The notes under the pieces were generated by a model. That model was not told the origin of the DNA, did not search any database, and saw nothing but the letters and a program-made list of their open reading frames with translations. The translations under genes were made by a program, and so were the position numbers. Positions 9,313 through 17,407 of a stretch of 64,000 bases of DNA are shown one piece after another. Position 1 is the first letter of the stretch; every line of letters begins with the position of its first letter. Origin of the DNA: Mojavia pulchra JT2-VF2. GTDB lineage: Bacteria; Cyanobacteriota; Cyanobacteriia; Cyanobacteriales; Nostocaceae. The DNA lies in contig JAHHHN010000007.1 of assembly GCA_019359325.1 (NCBI GenBank), forward strand, positions 286,080 through 350,079, read 5' to 3'.

Positions 9313-9867
9313 CTAACTCCTCTGTGCATTAAACTTAGGCTGGCATAGTTGAATTAACAGGCTTTCCAACTCTCTAGAAATCTTTTTTGGACAAGGGAAA
9401 CAAACGAATAAAAATTCATCATTTGATCTTAAATTTCCATATTTTGAGAAAAACCCATCATCTCTTTCCAAATGCTGAATAAATCTATTTCGTAAGTTGA
9501 TTGCCGTGCCAATGTAATCTGGGCGTTGGAGAATGCTGCATGAAATTAGAAGATTTTTTAAGATTCTTCGTTCTTTAGGCTGAGAAATAGCTTTGAGAAA
9601 TTGCTCCATTTTTGGAGATAAACGAACTGACTCTCCACAAGTATCGACGATAAACTTACTTCTATTATCTTCCTCAGAGAACTTTGTTTTGAAGACCGTA
9701 TTTTTTATGCGATTATCTATATACTCAGACAAGTTATTTTCTAAAAAATCAAATGCATGATACAAAGCATAAATACCTGATGTTTCAGGGAGATAATCTG
9801 CGGCAGATATAGTTGCTGTCACTACTGTAAAATTCTTGAAAAAGTTGTCGTGAACTGTTTCTTCCAT
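9313..9867 (-). CDS. GIY-YIG nuclease-like protein
   Basis: The 184-residue protein has the two sequence halves of the GIY-YIG fold: SGIYALYHAFDF near residue 30, and PDYIGTAINLRNRFIQHL near residue 120. The catalytic Arg is likely in LRNRF and the metal-binding Glu in SRELESLLIQ, followed by the conserved Asn in QPKFNAQ. About 80 residues lie between GIY and YIG, longer than in minimal domains. GIY-YIG enzymes cut DNA in repair, restriction and mobile elements. The gene is followed after three bases by the DGQHR gene. The pair sits as an island inside the oxygenase cluster. Confidence 0.75.
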   Translation of the reverse strand: MEETVHDNFFKNFTVVTATISAADYLPETSGIYALYHAFDFLENNLSEYIDNRIKNTVFKTKFSEEDNRSKFIVDTCGESVRLSPKMEQFLKAISQPKERRILKNLLISCSILQRPDYIGTAINLRNRFIQHLERDDGFFSKYGNLRSNDEFLFVCFPCPKKISRELESLLIQLCQPKFNAQRS

Positions 9868-10177
9868 TGATAGAAATCACAAAAATTAATGAATTTAACA
9901 TAGCATATGTTAAATTAATACCCTGAATTATTAAAAAGTTTGTAGCTATGGATTTAAGTTTATACATTTGTAATCTTGGCATTAAAAATTGTAAAATTTT
10001 TTGCTATATAAAGTTTGTGTAACAAATAAGGTAAAATATAACATAAGAAATACTGAATAATCGTAACTAATAATTCTTAACAGTCAACCAATTGTTGTCA
10101 GTGTAAAAATTTCTGTTTCCGTTAGCTGACCCGCACAGCAACTTAACAAGGTGCTGAAGTATACCCGCTCAGGTGAT
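9868..10177. other. AT-rich spacer upstream of the nuclease/DGQHR pair
   Basis: This 310-bp AT-rich stretch has no supported gene. It must contain the promoter of the minus-strand GIY-YIG gene and the 3' end of transcription from the ferredoxin side. No clear terminator hairpin was seen. Confidence 0.4.
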
Positions 10178-10468
10178 TCATTGTCTCAGAACTCTAATCT
10201 CTAAATTCCCTGTAATATCTATTTGACAGGCTAATCGTGCATTACAATTGTTGGGCGCTAATGTGTCTAGCATTTCCTGTTCATCGGGTTGGGGAGGAGG
10301 AATTTTACCAATCACCTCAACTAAGCAGGTTCCACAAATACCAGTCCGGCAACCAAATAATACAGGTGAATTTTGTATTGTCAGATGCTCAGATAAATTT
10401 TGATGGAGTTGCAGATTGATGGGAGGATAATCAGTTCCCGGAAAGGATATCTTACAAAGGTCAGACAT
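10178..10468 (-). CDS. [2Fe-2S] plant-type ferredoxin, intact copy
   Basis: The 96-residue protein starts MSDLCKISFPGTDYPPINL. A longer form from 10519 adds 17 residues that are not ferredoxin-like. The cluster ligands are visible in FGCRTGICGTCLVEV and in the distal ARLACQ, matching the C-x4-C-x2-C...C pattern of chloroplast-type ferredoxins. It is a plausible electron donor for the three Rieske oxygenases and the diiron proteins of the cluster. A truncated second copy lies at 11383-11667, with very similar sequence up to the third cysteine region. Confidence 0.9.
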   Translation of the reverse strand: MSDLCKISFPGTDYPPINLQLHQNLSEHLTIQNSPVLFGCRTGICGTCLVEVIGKIPPPQPDEQEMLDTLAPNNCNARLACQIDITGNLEIRVLRQ

Positions 10469-10572
10469 AATCAATTTATCAATTAACCCACAGCGACACG
10501 AACTTAAAATCTTTAGCACTAAATAGCCCGCGATCGCTCAATCCCTTTTATTTACCTAGCTTTATTGTTTCA

Positions 10573-10764
10573 TCAAACATCAACATTTATCTGTTCTATC
10601 TGTCTAGCAGCTTTCTCCCAAAGCTTTGCTGAAGTTTCATCTTGCCAATGAGTTCTCAAATTTTCGGCTTTTTTGTGGCATATTCGCTCTAACATTTCTA
10701 AGATTGCTGATAATGTCAATTTATTAAGTAATGCTTCTAAAATCTCCATATATTCTTTTTGCAT
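10573..10764 (-). CDS. Small protein of unknown function
   Basis: This 63-residue ORF starts MQKEYMEILEALLNKL. The ATG at 10764 has AAGGTG about six bases upstream and is preferred to a GTG at 10788. The sequence is helical and charged (ILEMLERICHKKAENLRTHW, then LWEKAARQIEQINVDV). I do not recognise the family. It lies between the intact ferredoxin and the decayed diiron copy, so it may be a separate gene caught in the local duplication. Confidence 0.55.
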   Translation of the reverse strand: MQKEYMEILEALLNKLTLSAILEMLERICHKKAENLRTHWQDETSAKLWEKAARQIEQINVDV

Positions 10765-10934
10765 GATAGTCACCTTCTTATCTTCCACTGATATCTTCTG
10801 ACAAAAATCATGTAAATGACTTTTATTTTCTCAAATATATAGATTAAGATTTGTTTCGATTGCTATGAATATTCTACTAGCTTATACACACAGTTGAGCT
10901 TGTTTTGAATACTCTGTTGATTTGCAGCAAATCC

Positions 10935-11310
10935 CTGTAAATCCTCATTTTTATGCTGTTTAAAACGTCGAAAAGCCCTTTGTTGGGTCACCAGATATCG
11001 AGAAATTGAATTAGCGCCCATCAATGACATTTCTCGATTTCGTTGCCAAAGTTAATCGAGTTTTTCCACATATACTTTATAAGATGCCATCGCTTCTTGA
11101 TGAGTTAAGAAACTGCGGTGCAAACCTTCCAACTCTTCGGTAAAACAGCGATGCATCATTTCTTTAGCATCCTCATCGCTCATCTCAAAAATGGGCGATC
11201 GCAGCACCCGATAAATCTTAGAATACAGCGCCAGAGCGTACCAGAAAATCCCGTTAATCGCAGCCGAAAAGTGAAAGCGATCGCGCTGACATCCCCATAA
11301 TCCTAAATTA
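10935..11310 (-). pseudogene. Decayed C-terminal copy of the 394-residue diiron protein
   Basis: Read on the minus strand this gives CQRDRFHFSAAINGIFWY, then EMMHRCFTEELEGLHRSF, then TSYKVYVEKLD and a TAA stop, then LWQRNREMSLMGANSISRYL. The match to the C-terminal third of the intact gene at 11781-12965 is close throughout. The TAA replaces the Tyr codon in YVEKLDYLW. Nothing of the N-terminal two thirds remains. It is the downstream half of a tandem duplication that also copied the ferredoxin. Confidence 0.85.
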
Positions 11311-11382
11311 GTACAGCAGGATTATGGGCTTTCTGCCCTCAAAATCCTTCTTAAGGTGATGAGCGCGGTTATCCCTTCTGTC

Positions 11383-11667
11383 CTATTGTGGTTCAAAGAA
11401 ACCACCAAAAGCGATCGCCCTCATAAAACCAGTGCATCTTGCAGATTTAGTACATGAGCAAAGAAGCAGGGGAGCACTTGTGCAGAGGGGCAGAGGAGAA
11501 ATTTCACCAATAACCTCAACTAAGCAAGTTCCACAAATACCAGTCCGACAACCAAACAATACAGGTGAATTCTGAATTGTGAGATGCTCAGATAAATTTT
11601 GATGAATTTCCAAAGTGATAGGAACATAATCACTTCTGGGAAAGGAGATAATACACAGGTTAGACAT
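11383..11667 (-). pseudogene. Truncated second copy of the ferredoxin
   Basis: The ORF starts MSNLCIISFPRSDYVPITLE and keeps FGCRTGICGTCLVEVIG, then departs into low-complexity sequence (SPLPLCTSAPLLLCSC). The final cluster cysteine of the family (LACQ in the intact copy) is absent from its expected place, so a stable [2Fe-2S] centre is unlikely. It follows the intact diiron gene on the minus strand, as the complete ferredoxin follows the decayed diiron copy. Confidence 0.75.
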
Positions 11668-11696
11668 AGTATTTAAACTAGACTCTTGCATTCTTT

Positions 11697-11758
11697 TTGC
11701 AACGGCAGTCGCTCATGGGGGGAACCCCCTACGTACCCGTCGCTGCCTCGCCTTTGCG
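11697..11758. repeat. 62-bp dispersed repeat (exact inverted copy at 57158-57219)
   Basis: The 62 bases here recur exactly in inverted orientation at 57158-57219. The centre is palindrome-like (GGGGGGAACCCCCT). Related but shorter versions occur near 29085-29165 and 35730-35770. It lies between the truncated ferredoxin and the diiron gene. Confidence 0.9.
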
Positions 11759-11780
11759 CCTTTGCGTGAGATAAAAAATG

Positions 11781-12965
11781 CTATAAATCCTCACTTTGAT
11801 GTTGCTCAAAACGCCTAAAAGTACTTTGTTGAGTCGCTAAATATAGAGAAATCGAATTAGCTCCCATCAGCGACATTTCTCGATTACGCTTCCAAAGGTA
11901 ATCAAGTTTTTCCACATACACCTTATAAGATTGCATCGCCTCCTGATGGGTTAAAAAACTGCGATGCAATCCTTCAGATTCCTCCGTAAAACAGCGACGC
12001 ATCATTTCTTTAGCATCCTTATTGCTCATATCAAAAATCGGCGATCGCAACATATAATAAATCTTCGTATACAACGCCGGATCATACCAGAAAATTCCGT
12101 TAATCGCAGCCGAAAAGTGAAAGTGATCACGCTGACATCCCAGCAATCCTAAATTAGCAACCAGTCGCTCAAATGCAGTTTCTGTAGGAAGGCAGGTAAC
12201 AATATCGTGAGATATAATTGTCGAACTATTAAAGTGAAAGCTTTCATCCAAAAAGTGATAGTAAGAGATTTTGGCAGGAATAGGAGCAGTATCTGGATGG
12301 GGATGTTTTTGATAATAATTGCTGAGTTTATGCTGTACTAACTTACCATTTAGTGTCCTTATTCCTCGGACTGTGAAATACTGACAAGCCAAAAATGTAT
12401 TATTCGCAGAAATCAGCCCGAAGTATTGCAGCTGAATCTTTTTCCACCAAGTTTTTAAAGCATTGGTGTCAGCATAAACCATCGTTTCGGTAAAGGGGCC
12501 GCGCATTGGATAGGTAAAGATGAGTTCCCCAAACAATGCTTGCTCAACTTGTTTGGCAATTGTGCGAAATGCGTTAATGTGCGCCCGTTCTTGAGAGGAT
12601 TCCAAATCTAAGGTATCGCAGATTAAGCGGAAATCTTCTTGAGCATAAAGCCCTGCTGCACTAGTTTGATTGAAATAGATAGTTGCTATTTCGGCGGAAA
12701 CAATTTGTGAGTAGTATGCTACCCAGTAAAGTTGATTTAAAATTACACGCTGATGCTGGCTGGATTGTTCCCATAAAGGTGTGCCGTAGAGTAGGGAAAA
12801 TTCTTCTGGATTCCAATACTCGTTTTGGCAATCTTCATAGCGAAAATTGGCGGCTGCTTCATCGATTAAAGCAGTGTGATCCTGCTGTTTGTTGCGGGTG
12901 TGGTTAATTTGTAATTTGCGATAGGTAGTTGGGCTATCTGATAATTTGTAAATAGTATTTTCCAT
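11781..12965 (-). CDS. Ferritin-like diiron oxygenase, AurF/CylC-like (394 aa)
   Basis: The protein has the residue pattern of a dimetal-carboxylate four-helix bundle: Glu92 in VSAEIATIYF, the E-x-x-H pair Glu126/His129 in SSQERAHINAF, and Glu241/His244 in FLDESFHFNSS. The general layout resembles p-aminobenzoate N-oxygenase AurF and the cyanobacterial halogenase family CylC more than ribonucleotide reductase. Relatives oxidise amines or activate C-H bonds, with electrons from ferredoxin. It lies between a second ferritin-like gene upstream and ferredoxin genes downstream on the same strand. A C-terminal duplicate is decayed at 10935-11310. Substrate and exact chemistry are unknown. Confidence 0.65.
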   Translation of the reverse strand: MENTIYKLSDSPTTYRKLQINHTRNKQQDHTALIDEAAANFRYEDCQNEYWNPEEFSLLYGTPLWEQSSQHQRVILNQLYWVAYYSQIVSAEIATIYFNQTSAAGLYAQEDFRLICDTLDLESSQERAHINAFRTIAKQVEQALFGELIFTYPMRGPFTETMVYADTNALKTWWKKIQLQYFGLISANNTFLACQYFTVRGIRTLNGKLVQHKLSNYYQKHPHPDTAPIPAKISYYHFLDESFHFNSSTIISHDIVTCLPTETAFERLVANLGLLGCQRDHFHFSAAINGIFWYDPALYTKIYYMLRSPIFDMSNKDAKEMMRRCFTEESEGLHRSFLTHQEAMQSYKVYVEKLDYLWKRNREMSLMGANSISLYLATQQSTFRRFEQHQSEDL

Positions 12966-13053
12966 AAAATATATTTTTTATTTTTAAACGCAGAGTGGCG
13001 CAAAGGTTCACGCAGAGTCACACAGAAGTTTTATTAGAGCTATCCCTGCCTGA

Positions 13054-13962
13054 TTAATACACGCATTTCTGAGGGGAGAGTGGTTCAAAGGCTCCTCGCT
13101 CGTCTAAGGCTTGGACGATCGCTTGTGCTGATGCTCCTCGCATGAGCGATCGCAGTATTTGTAATCGGGTTCCACTGTGGGTTTGTGTATCTAATTCTTC
13201 TAGGATTTGGATTTTTTGCGATCGCGAAAGATGTCCTTTCACCTGTTCAACGGCTGCTAGGACGTTTTGCGGCCCTACTTGCACCATAGATAAAAACTGT
13301 GCCAACACATCAAGGATTGCTGTTTGACTGGATGCTGCAACTGAAATCTGGTTAAATAAGGTAGTTCCTGTGCCGTGATGACGGGCTTCTGCGTGTAGAA
13401 AACTGGTGAAAAGTTCAGCCAGGATTGGATGGCGACATTCCTTAGCTAATCTGCGGTAATGGCTTAAGCCCCATCCTTCTAATACTACCTGAAGCACAAA
13501 CAACAGCACTGTTTTATCTGCACTTTCAACTACTTCTGCTAGTAAACTGAGAAATGGATCGTTGCTGTTAGTTGGTTCGAGTTCTGGTAAAAAATTGGTT
13601 ATCTGGCTGAGGTGAGTAGCTTCATCAGCCGTAAACAGTGCATAGAGCATTCGCTCCTCAACTGTTTCTGCTAACAGTACCATTTTTGCCATGTAGCCAA
13701 CGCCTGCTTTCTCAATGAAATATGATTCCTCTAAGAGGCTACGATTGGTGAGCTTTAGTATGGCAGATTGTTCGGCTACACTTGCTTGTTGAAATATTTT
13801 GACTTGATGCAAGTTGAAAAATTTTGCATTCCAATAATCTGATTGCTGCTGTGAAGAACTATCGCTGTAATTTGGCAATGCTGATCTTAGTATGCGTTGC
13901 AATCGGTCATTGGGATCTATATGCGGTAGGTCGAGTCCGGCAATTTTATATATATTAGTCAT
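13054..13962 (-). CDS. Second ferritin-like diiron protein (302 aa)
   Basis: The predominantly helical protein has the metal-site pattern Glu79/Glu84 (LLEESYFIEKAG), Glu114-x-x-His117 (FTADEATHLSQ), Glu162 (VVLEGWGL) and Glu192-x-x-His195 (LHAEARHHGTG), as expected of a diiron carboxylate oxidase. It is not obviously a paralogue of the 394-residue neighbour. One base separates its ATG from the stop of the upstream Rieske gene B, so the two are translationally linked. The family has no function I can name; a role as oxygenase acting with the Rieske protein is inference from context. Confidence 0.65.
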   Translation of the reverse strand: MTNIYKIAGLDLPHIDPNDRLQRILRSALPNYSDSSSQQQSDYWNAKFFNLHQVKIFQQASVAEQSAILKLTNRSLLEESYFIEKAGVGYMAKMVLLAETVEERMLYALFTADEATHLSQITNFLPELEPTNSNDPFLSLLAEVVESADKTVLLFVLQVVLEGWGLSHYRRLAKECRHPILAELFTSFLHAEARHHGTGTTLFNQISVAASSQTAILDVLAQFLSMVQVGPQNVLAAVEQVKGHLSRSQKIQILEELDTQTHSGTRLQILRSLMRGASAQAIVQALDERGAFEPLSPQKCVY

Positions 13963-13963
13963 A

Positions 13964-15019
13964 CTAAAGCATTAAAGAGGTAGATGAAGAAGGGCGATCG
14001 CTGTTTTCTGGACTATCAACAGTTTCCCAAGTTCCCCAACTTAAAGCTTTTTGGCGATTAACGTGTTGAATAAATTGCAGAATTGACTGATCTGCTTTGG
14101 TAGGAGTCTTCAAATCAAACTGAATTGTCTGAAATACTTGAGTATCGCCTTTGGCGAAGTAATTACCAACCTGTTGCGTTAACCACAACAACCCACGATT
14201 TACACCCCAACCCAAACATCCAGGTCGCTTGGGAGTCACTAAGATTGTTTGCCCTTCGGTTTTGCCACCTTCAATCATTCGCAGCGCAAATATGATGTAG
14301 AAGTGCAGAAAATCCGGCCCCAGTGTGACAGTCCCAGTACTACCATACCAATAGCACATACTATAAGTAACTTCGTTGCGATATAAAGGACGAATCAGGC
14401 GGATTAACCAGGAATCATCGCCGCCGCGTGTAGTATTGCTGAAGGTAATAGCGTTGGAGTTGAGGTCTTGGGAATCAAATACAATCTCTAAAGGTAGATT
14501 GTGTACTGTATTGAAATGGTGAGCATCGATCGCATTAATCAGCAGCACATTGGGATGGCAGTTTTTGACAAAGCGAGTCCCCAAAATATAATCGCAGTCG
14601 ACCTGTTCTAATTCCGGGACGAAGGGTAGCGAACTTGGCTTTTCCTCTCCGACCCAAACCCAAATCATGCCGTACTTTTCTGTCGTTGCCCAGGTTTTGA
14701 TACATACAGGTAAAGGTTTTCCGAGGAAAGGAACGTCTACACAAATTCCGCGTTCATCGTATTTCCAATTATGGAAGAAGCAGCGAATGCCATCACCTTC
14801 TACCTTACCCTCTGCTAAATGTGCGCCCATGTGAGAACAATAAGCATCCACCGCCACCACCTGGCCACTGACTCCTCGATAAATTGCCAGATTTCTACCC
14901 AGTAGCGTTACAGCTTTCACCTTGCCAAGTTTTAATTTTTTAGATGGTAATGCCCAGTACCATCCCTGTACAAATTGTGTCGGGTTATTAAAGTTCGAGT
15001 TTGGGCTGGTAGGATGCAT
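13964..15019 (-). CDS. Rieske non-haem iron oxygenase B
   Basis: The 351-residue protein starts MHPTSPNSNFNNP at 15019; upstream residues to 15076 overlap the previous gene and are not family-like. The Rieske ligands are in AYCSHMGAHLAEG and RCFFHNWKYD. The mononuclear iron ligands are in NAIDAHHFNTVHNL, with a probable Asp in AKGDTQVFQTIQF. The same arrangement recurs in Rieske protein C (15991-17013), so B and C are paralogues. Such enzymes need a reductase/ferredoxin supply. Five bases separate it from the upstream acyltransferase-like gene and one base from the downstream diiron gene, a tight operon. Confidence 0.9.
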   Translation of the reverse strand: MHPTSPNSNFNNPTQFVQGWYWALPSKKLKLGKVKAVTLLGRNLAIYRGVSGQVVAVDAYCSHMGAHLAEGKVEGDGIRCFFHNWKYDERGICVDVPFLGKPLPVCIKTWATTEKYGMIWVWVGEEKPSSLPFVPELEQVDCDYILGTRFVKNCHPNVLLINAIDAHHFNTVHNLPLEIVFDSQDLNSNAITFSNTTRGGDDSWLIRLIRPLYRNEVTYSMCYWYGSTGTVTLGPDFLHFYIIFALRMIEGGKTEGQTILVTPKRPGCLGWGVNRGLLWLTQQVGNYFAKGDTQVFQTIQFDLKTPTKADQSILQFIQHVNRQKALSWGTWETVDSPENSDRPSSSTSLML

Positions 15020-15024
15020 AGAAG

Positions 15025-15765
15025 TTAAATAAGAACAGAATCTTGGACAAATTCTAACAACGATTCTGACTGCCACATCCGTTGTCCAGCACGGGTCAGA
15101 TTCTCATACCGGATTTCAGTTAAACAAACCAATTCATCCCCTAGTCGATAGCCTGGGTTTTTTTCCTCGAAAAACTGGATATGGGGGTTAGTCTGTCTTC
15201 CTGTGGGGATTTCTATTAAACCTTCCCGCAGAATTTGGGGATGCTGGAAGCGGACGATACCAGTTGTTTCTTCGTAAAACTCACCATAGTATTCCTGTGC
15301 CAGATGTGTTGTTAGATTCGCAACATCGGCAGGTGTTGCTGCATCATAGCGGGGATAAAACTCTTGCCAAAAGGTAGGGAGAAAGCGGTAGGTGCGAAAA
15401 CCAGAGCAAATTAGCAGCCAGTATAGTTTGTTTGGGGCATGGTATTGGCGAAGATAATTAACTGCGGCAATCCAGGTACGTGGTAGTGTTGTACTTGACC
15501 AAGCGCTGGGATCGACAATCGTATCGCCAGAATACACAACACTAATTCGCTCTCCAGAGAAAGTTGTTTGGCACAACATTAGGGTTGAAAAGCCTTTTAG
15601 AACATTGGTTATTTCTTCGCGCAACAACAACACCCAGTTTTTGCGCTCTAGATCAGCCTGGAACGCATCCCAAGTTACACCTTTGAAATGATTATTCAGC
15701 AATGCATACATGGCTATGCGATCGCTTGGTTGCAGCTTTTGAACAGGAACCAGCCAACTCTTCAT
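15025..15765 (-). CDS. GNAT-like acyltransferase-fold protein, function unknown
   Basis: The 246-residue protein has segments resembling the GNAT fold (NWVLLLREE, VLKGFSTLML, RISVVYSGDTIVDPSAW, then KLYWLLICSGFRTYRFLP). The classic acetyl-CoA loop R/Q-x-x-G-x-G/A is not clear, so this is a fold-level impression only. It sits five bases ahead of Rieske gene B on the same strand and is surely co-expressed. If it is an acyltransferase, it could load or release the molecule that the oxygenases modify, but that is inference. Confidence 0.5.
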   Translation of the reverse strand: MKSWLVPVQKLQPSDRIAMYALLNNHFKGVTWDAFQADLERKNWVLLLREEITNVLKGFSTLMLCQTTFSGERISVVYSGDTIVDPSAWSSTTLPRTWIAAVNYLRQYHAPNKLYWLLICSGFRTYRFLPTFWQEFYPRYDAATPADVANLTTHLAQEYYGEFYEETTGIVRFQHPQILREGLIEIPTGRQTNPHIQFFEEKNPGYRLGDELVCLTEIRYENLTRAGQRMWQSESLLEFVQDSVLI

Positions 15766-15990
15766 TATTCGGAATTTACCTAAGCTCGGTTTGGAGAAAG
15801 CCTTAGATTAACACTTTAACGAGCAAATTGGTGAAATTACGGTGTAATGTGACAGATTCCAGAATGGTTATTTACAATACTTATAGCAATTTTGGATTTG
15901 AGATTTTGGATTACCTATCCCACCTTAGCACCTTGAATTGCTGTTGGTGCGTTACACTAAAGCAATAACACACCCTAAAATTTAATTTAC

Positions 15991-17013
15991 TTAATTCTGA
16001 ATTATAATTTTTGAATTTACCGCAGGAGTTGACCATCGAGAAGGTTCTAGCTCGTTTACATACTCCATATACTCAGCCAACGGCTTATCAATACTGAGGA
16101 GCAACTTCGGATTAAAGCGAATATTATCGTAAATCTTGCCGTCTTCATCTCGGAGCATATAGTAAGCCAATCGAGTGCAGAATAGCAAAAACTTACTGAG
16201 CAGATATCCTACAAATCCTTTGCGTTTTTCAGTTACATAAATCGGTTGAATCCGCGTTCTTCCAGGAGCAATTGGAGTATATGCATATATCATATGCAAT
16301 GGGGGAAACAGCCGCACTTTTTTCATCATTGTTAACAAACCAATGCAACCATGAGCATACCGCATGGAATACTCATAGTTAGAACCAAGAAATCTTTGAC
16401 CTAATCGTTCTCGAAAAGTTGTTTGAGGAAATTGTCCCCGCATTGTAAAGTCAATTTGTGTACCTAATTCGCTGCGATGTAGCGACAAATCCATTTTGAT
16501 ATCTAAATGATGAATTGTTTTTAAATGTTGGGCATCAATACCATTCATCATACAAATATGGTGGTGACAACTTCTTTCAAATGCTGTATCAGGTTGTGCA
16601 ACAATTTCTTTACCCTTTAATTCATCAAAATCAGCCACACCTTCTGGTGCTACAGCGTCAGGATAAATCCAGATAAATCCATACTTTTCTGCTGTCGCAT
16701 AAGCTTGTACTTTTGCTTTAGACGGAATCTCTGGTTGACAGGGGATATTTTGGCATATTCCTGCTTCATCAAATGCCCAATGATGAAATGCACAACGAAT
16801 CCAATTACCATCAACCTGTCCAATTCCTAAATCTGTTCCCAAATGAGGGCAGTAAGCATCCAAAGCACGCACTAGCCCATCCTCACCGCGAAAGATAGCA
16901 ATTCTTTGACCGCATACTTCTACAGATTTTGCTTTTCTTTTAGGTAATTCATGGCTAGGACAGGCAATATACCAACCCTTAGCAATGACATTCCAGTTGT
17001 TAAATATTTGCAT
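15991..17013 (-). CDS. Rieske non-haem iron oxygenase C
   Basis: The 340-residue protein starts MQIFNNWNVIAKGWYIACP. The Rieske cluster ligands are Cys55/His57 (YCPHLGTDLG) and Cys74/His77 (RCAFHHWAFD). The catalytic iron site is in MNGIDAQHLKTIHHL, with an Asp in LRDEDGKIYDNIRF as likely third ligand. It is a paralogue of Rieske protein B. Its start overlaps the end of the upstream DUF962/Mpo1-like gene by 14 bases, indicating coupled translation. A 225-bp gap separates it from the acyltransferase-like gene, so a second promoter there is possible. The substrate is unknown. Confidence 0.9.
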   Translation of the reverse strand: MQIFNNWNVIAKGWYIACPSHELPKRKAKSVEVCGQRIAIFRGEDGLVRALDAYCPHLGTDLGIGQVDGNWIRCAFHHWAFDEAGICQNIPCQPEIPSKAKVQAYATAEKYGFIWIYPDAVAPEGVADFDELKGKEIVAQPDTAFERSCHHHICMMNGIDAQHLKTIHHLDIKMDLSLHRSELGTQIDFTMRGQFPQTTFRERLGQRFLGSNYEYSMRYAHGCIGLLTMMKKVRLFPPLHMIYAYTPIAPGRTRIQPIYVTEKRKGFVGYLLSKFLLFCTRLAYYMLRDEDGKIYDNIRFNPKLLLSIDKPLAEYMEYVNELEPSRWSTPAVNSKIIIQN

Positions 17014-17407
17014 AATTGCTTGAGTGATAATTATTTAATATTTCTTGTCGTTGGCGAATATCATCTTGATATTTACCCATGATTACCCTGAGTAGCATTC
17101 TACCTAAACAGTAAGAAGCCCGCCAAGAAAACACCGCATCTTGTAGATCGATATGGCTACGCTCAAATAAAAAATGTCCGGTTAATCCAATTAACTGAGT
17201 TAATGGTAATCCCAAGAGTAACCAAAAGTTTTGCAGCTTCCAGGCAGAAAAGAGCAAACCGTAAAAAAAGAATATCCCTACAATATGGAGAGCAATATTA
17301 ATTGGATGCTGGTGTTTAAGAACAAAAATATCCCAATAATCTGTAAAAGGATGCTCCAAAATTTGGTTATTGATTTTATTTCTCAAATTCAGACGGCTCC
17401 TCTTCAT
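17000..17407 (-). CDS. Mpo1/DUF962-like membrane protein
   Basis: The 135-residue protein has the family signature FTDYWDIFVLKHQHPINIAL, followed by hydrophobic segments (HIVGIFFFYGLLFSA, LLLGLPLTQLIGLTGHFLF) and HxxxxD (ERSHIDLQDAVF). The yeast relative Mpo1 is an Fe(II)-dependent dioxygenase of fatty-acid alpha-oxidation, with conserved histidines that match those seen here. The ATG at 17407 is chosen because residues before it overlap the HNH gene further. It overlaps both neighbours: 32 bases with the HNH gene, 14 bases with Rieske gene C. Membership in an oxygenase cluster fits a lipid-oxidation role, but this is inference. Confidence 0.75.
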   Translation of the reverse strand: MKRSRLNLRNKINNQILEHPFTDYWDIFVLKHQHPINIALHIVGIFFFYGLLFSAWKLQNFWLLLGLPLTQLIGLTGHFLFERSHIDLQDAVFSWRASYCLGRMLLRVIMGKYQDDIRQRQEILNNYHSSNYANI

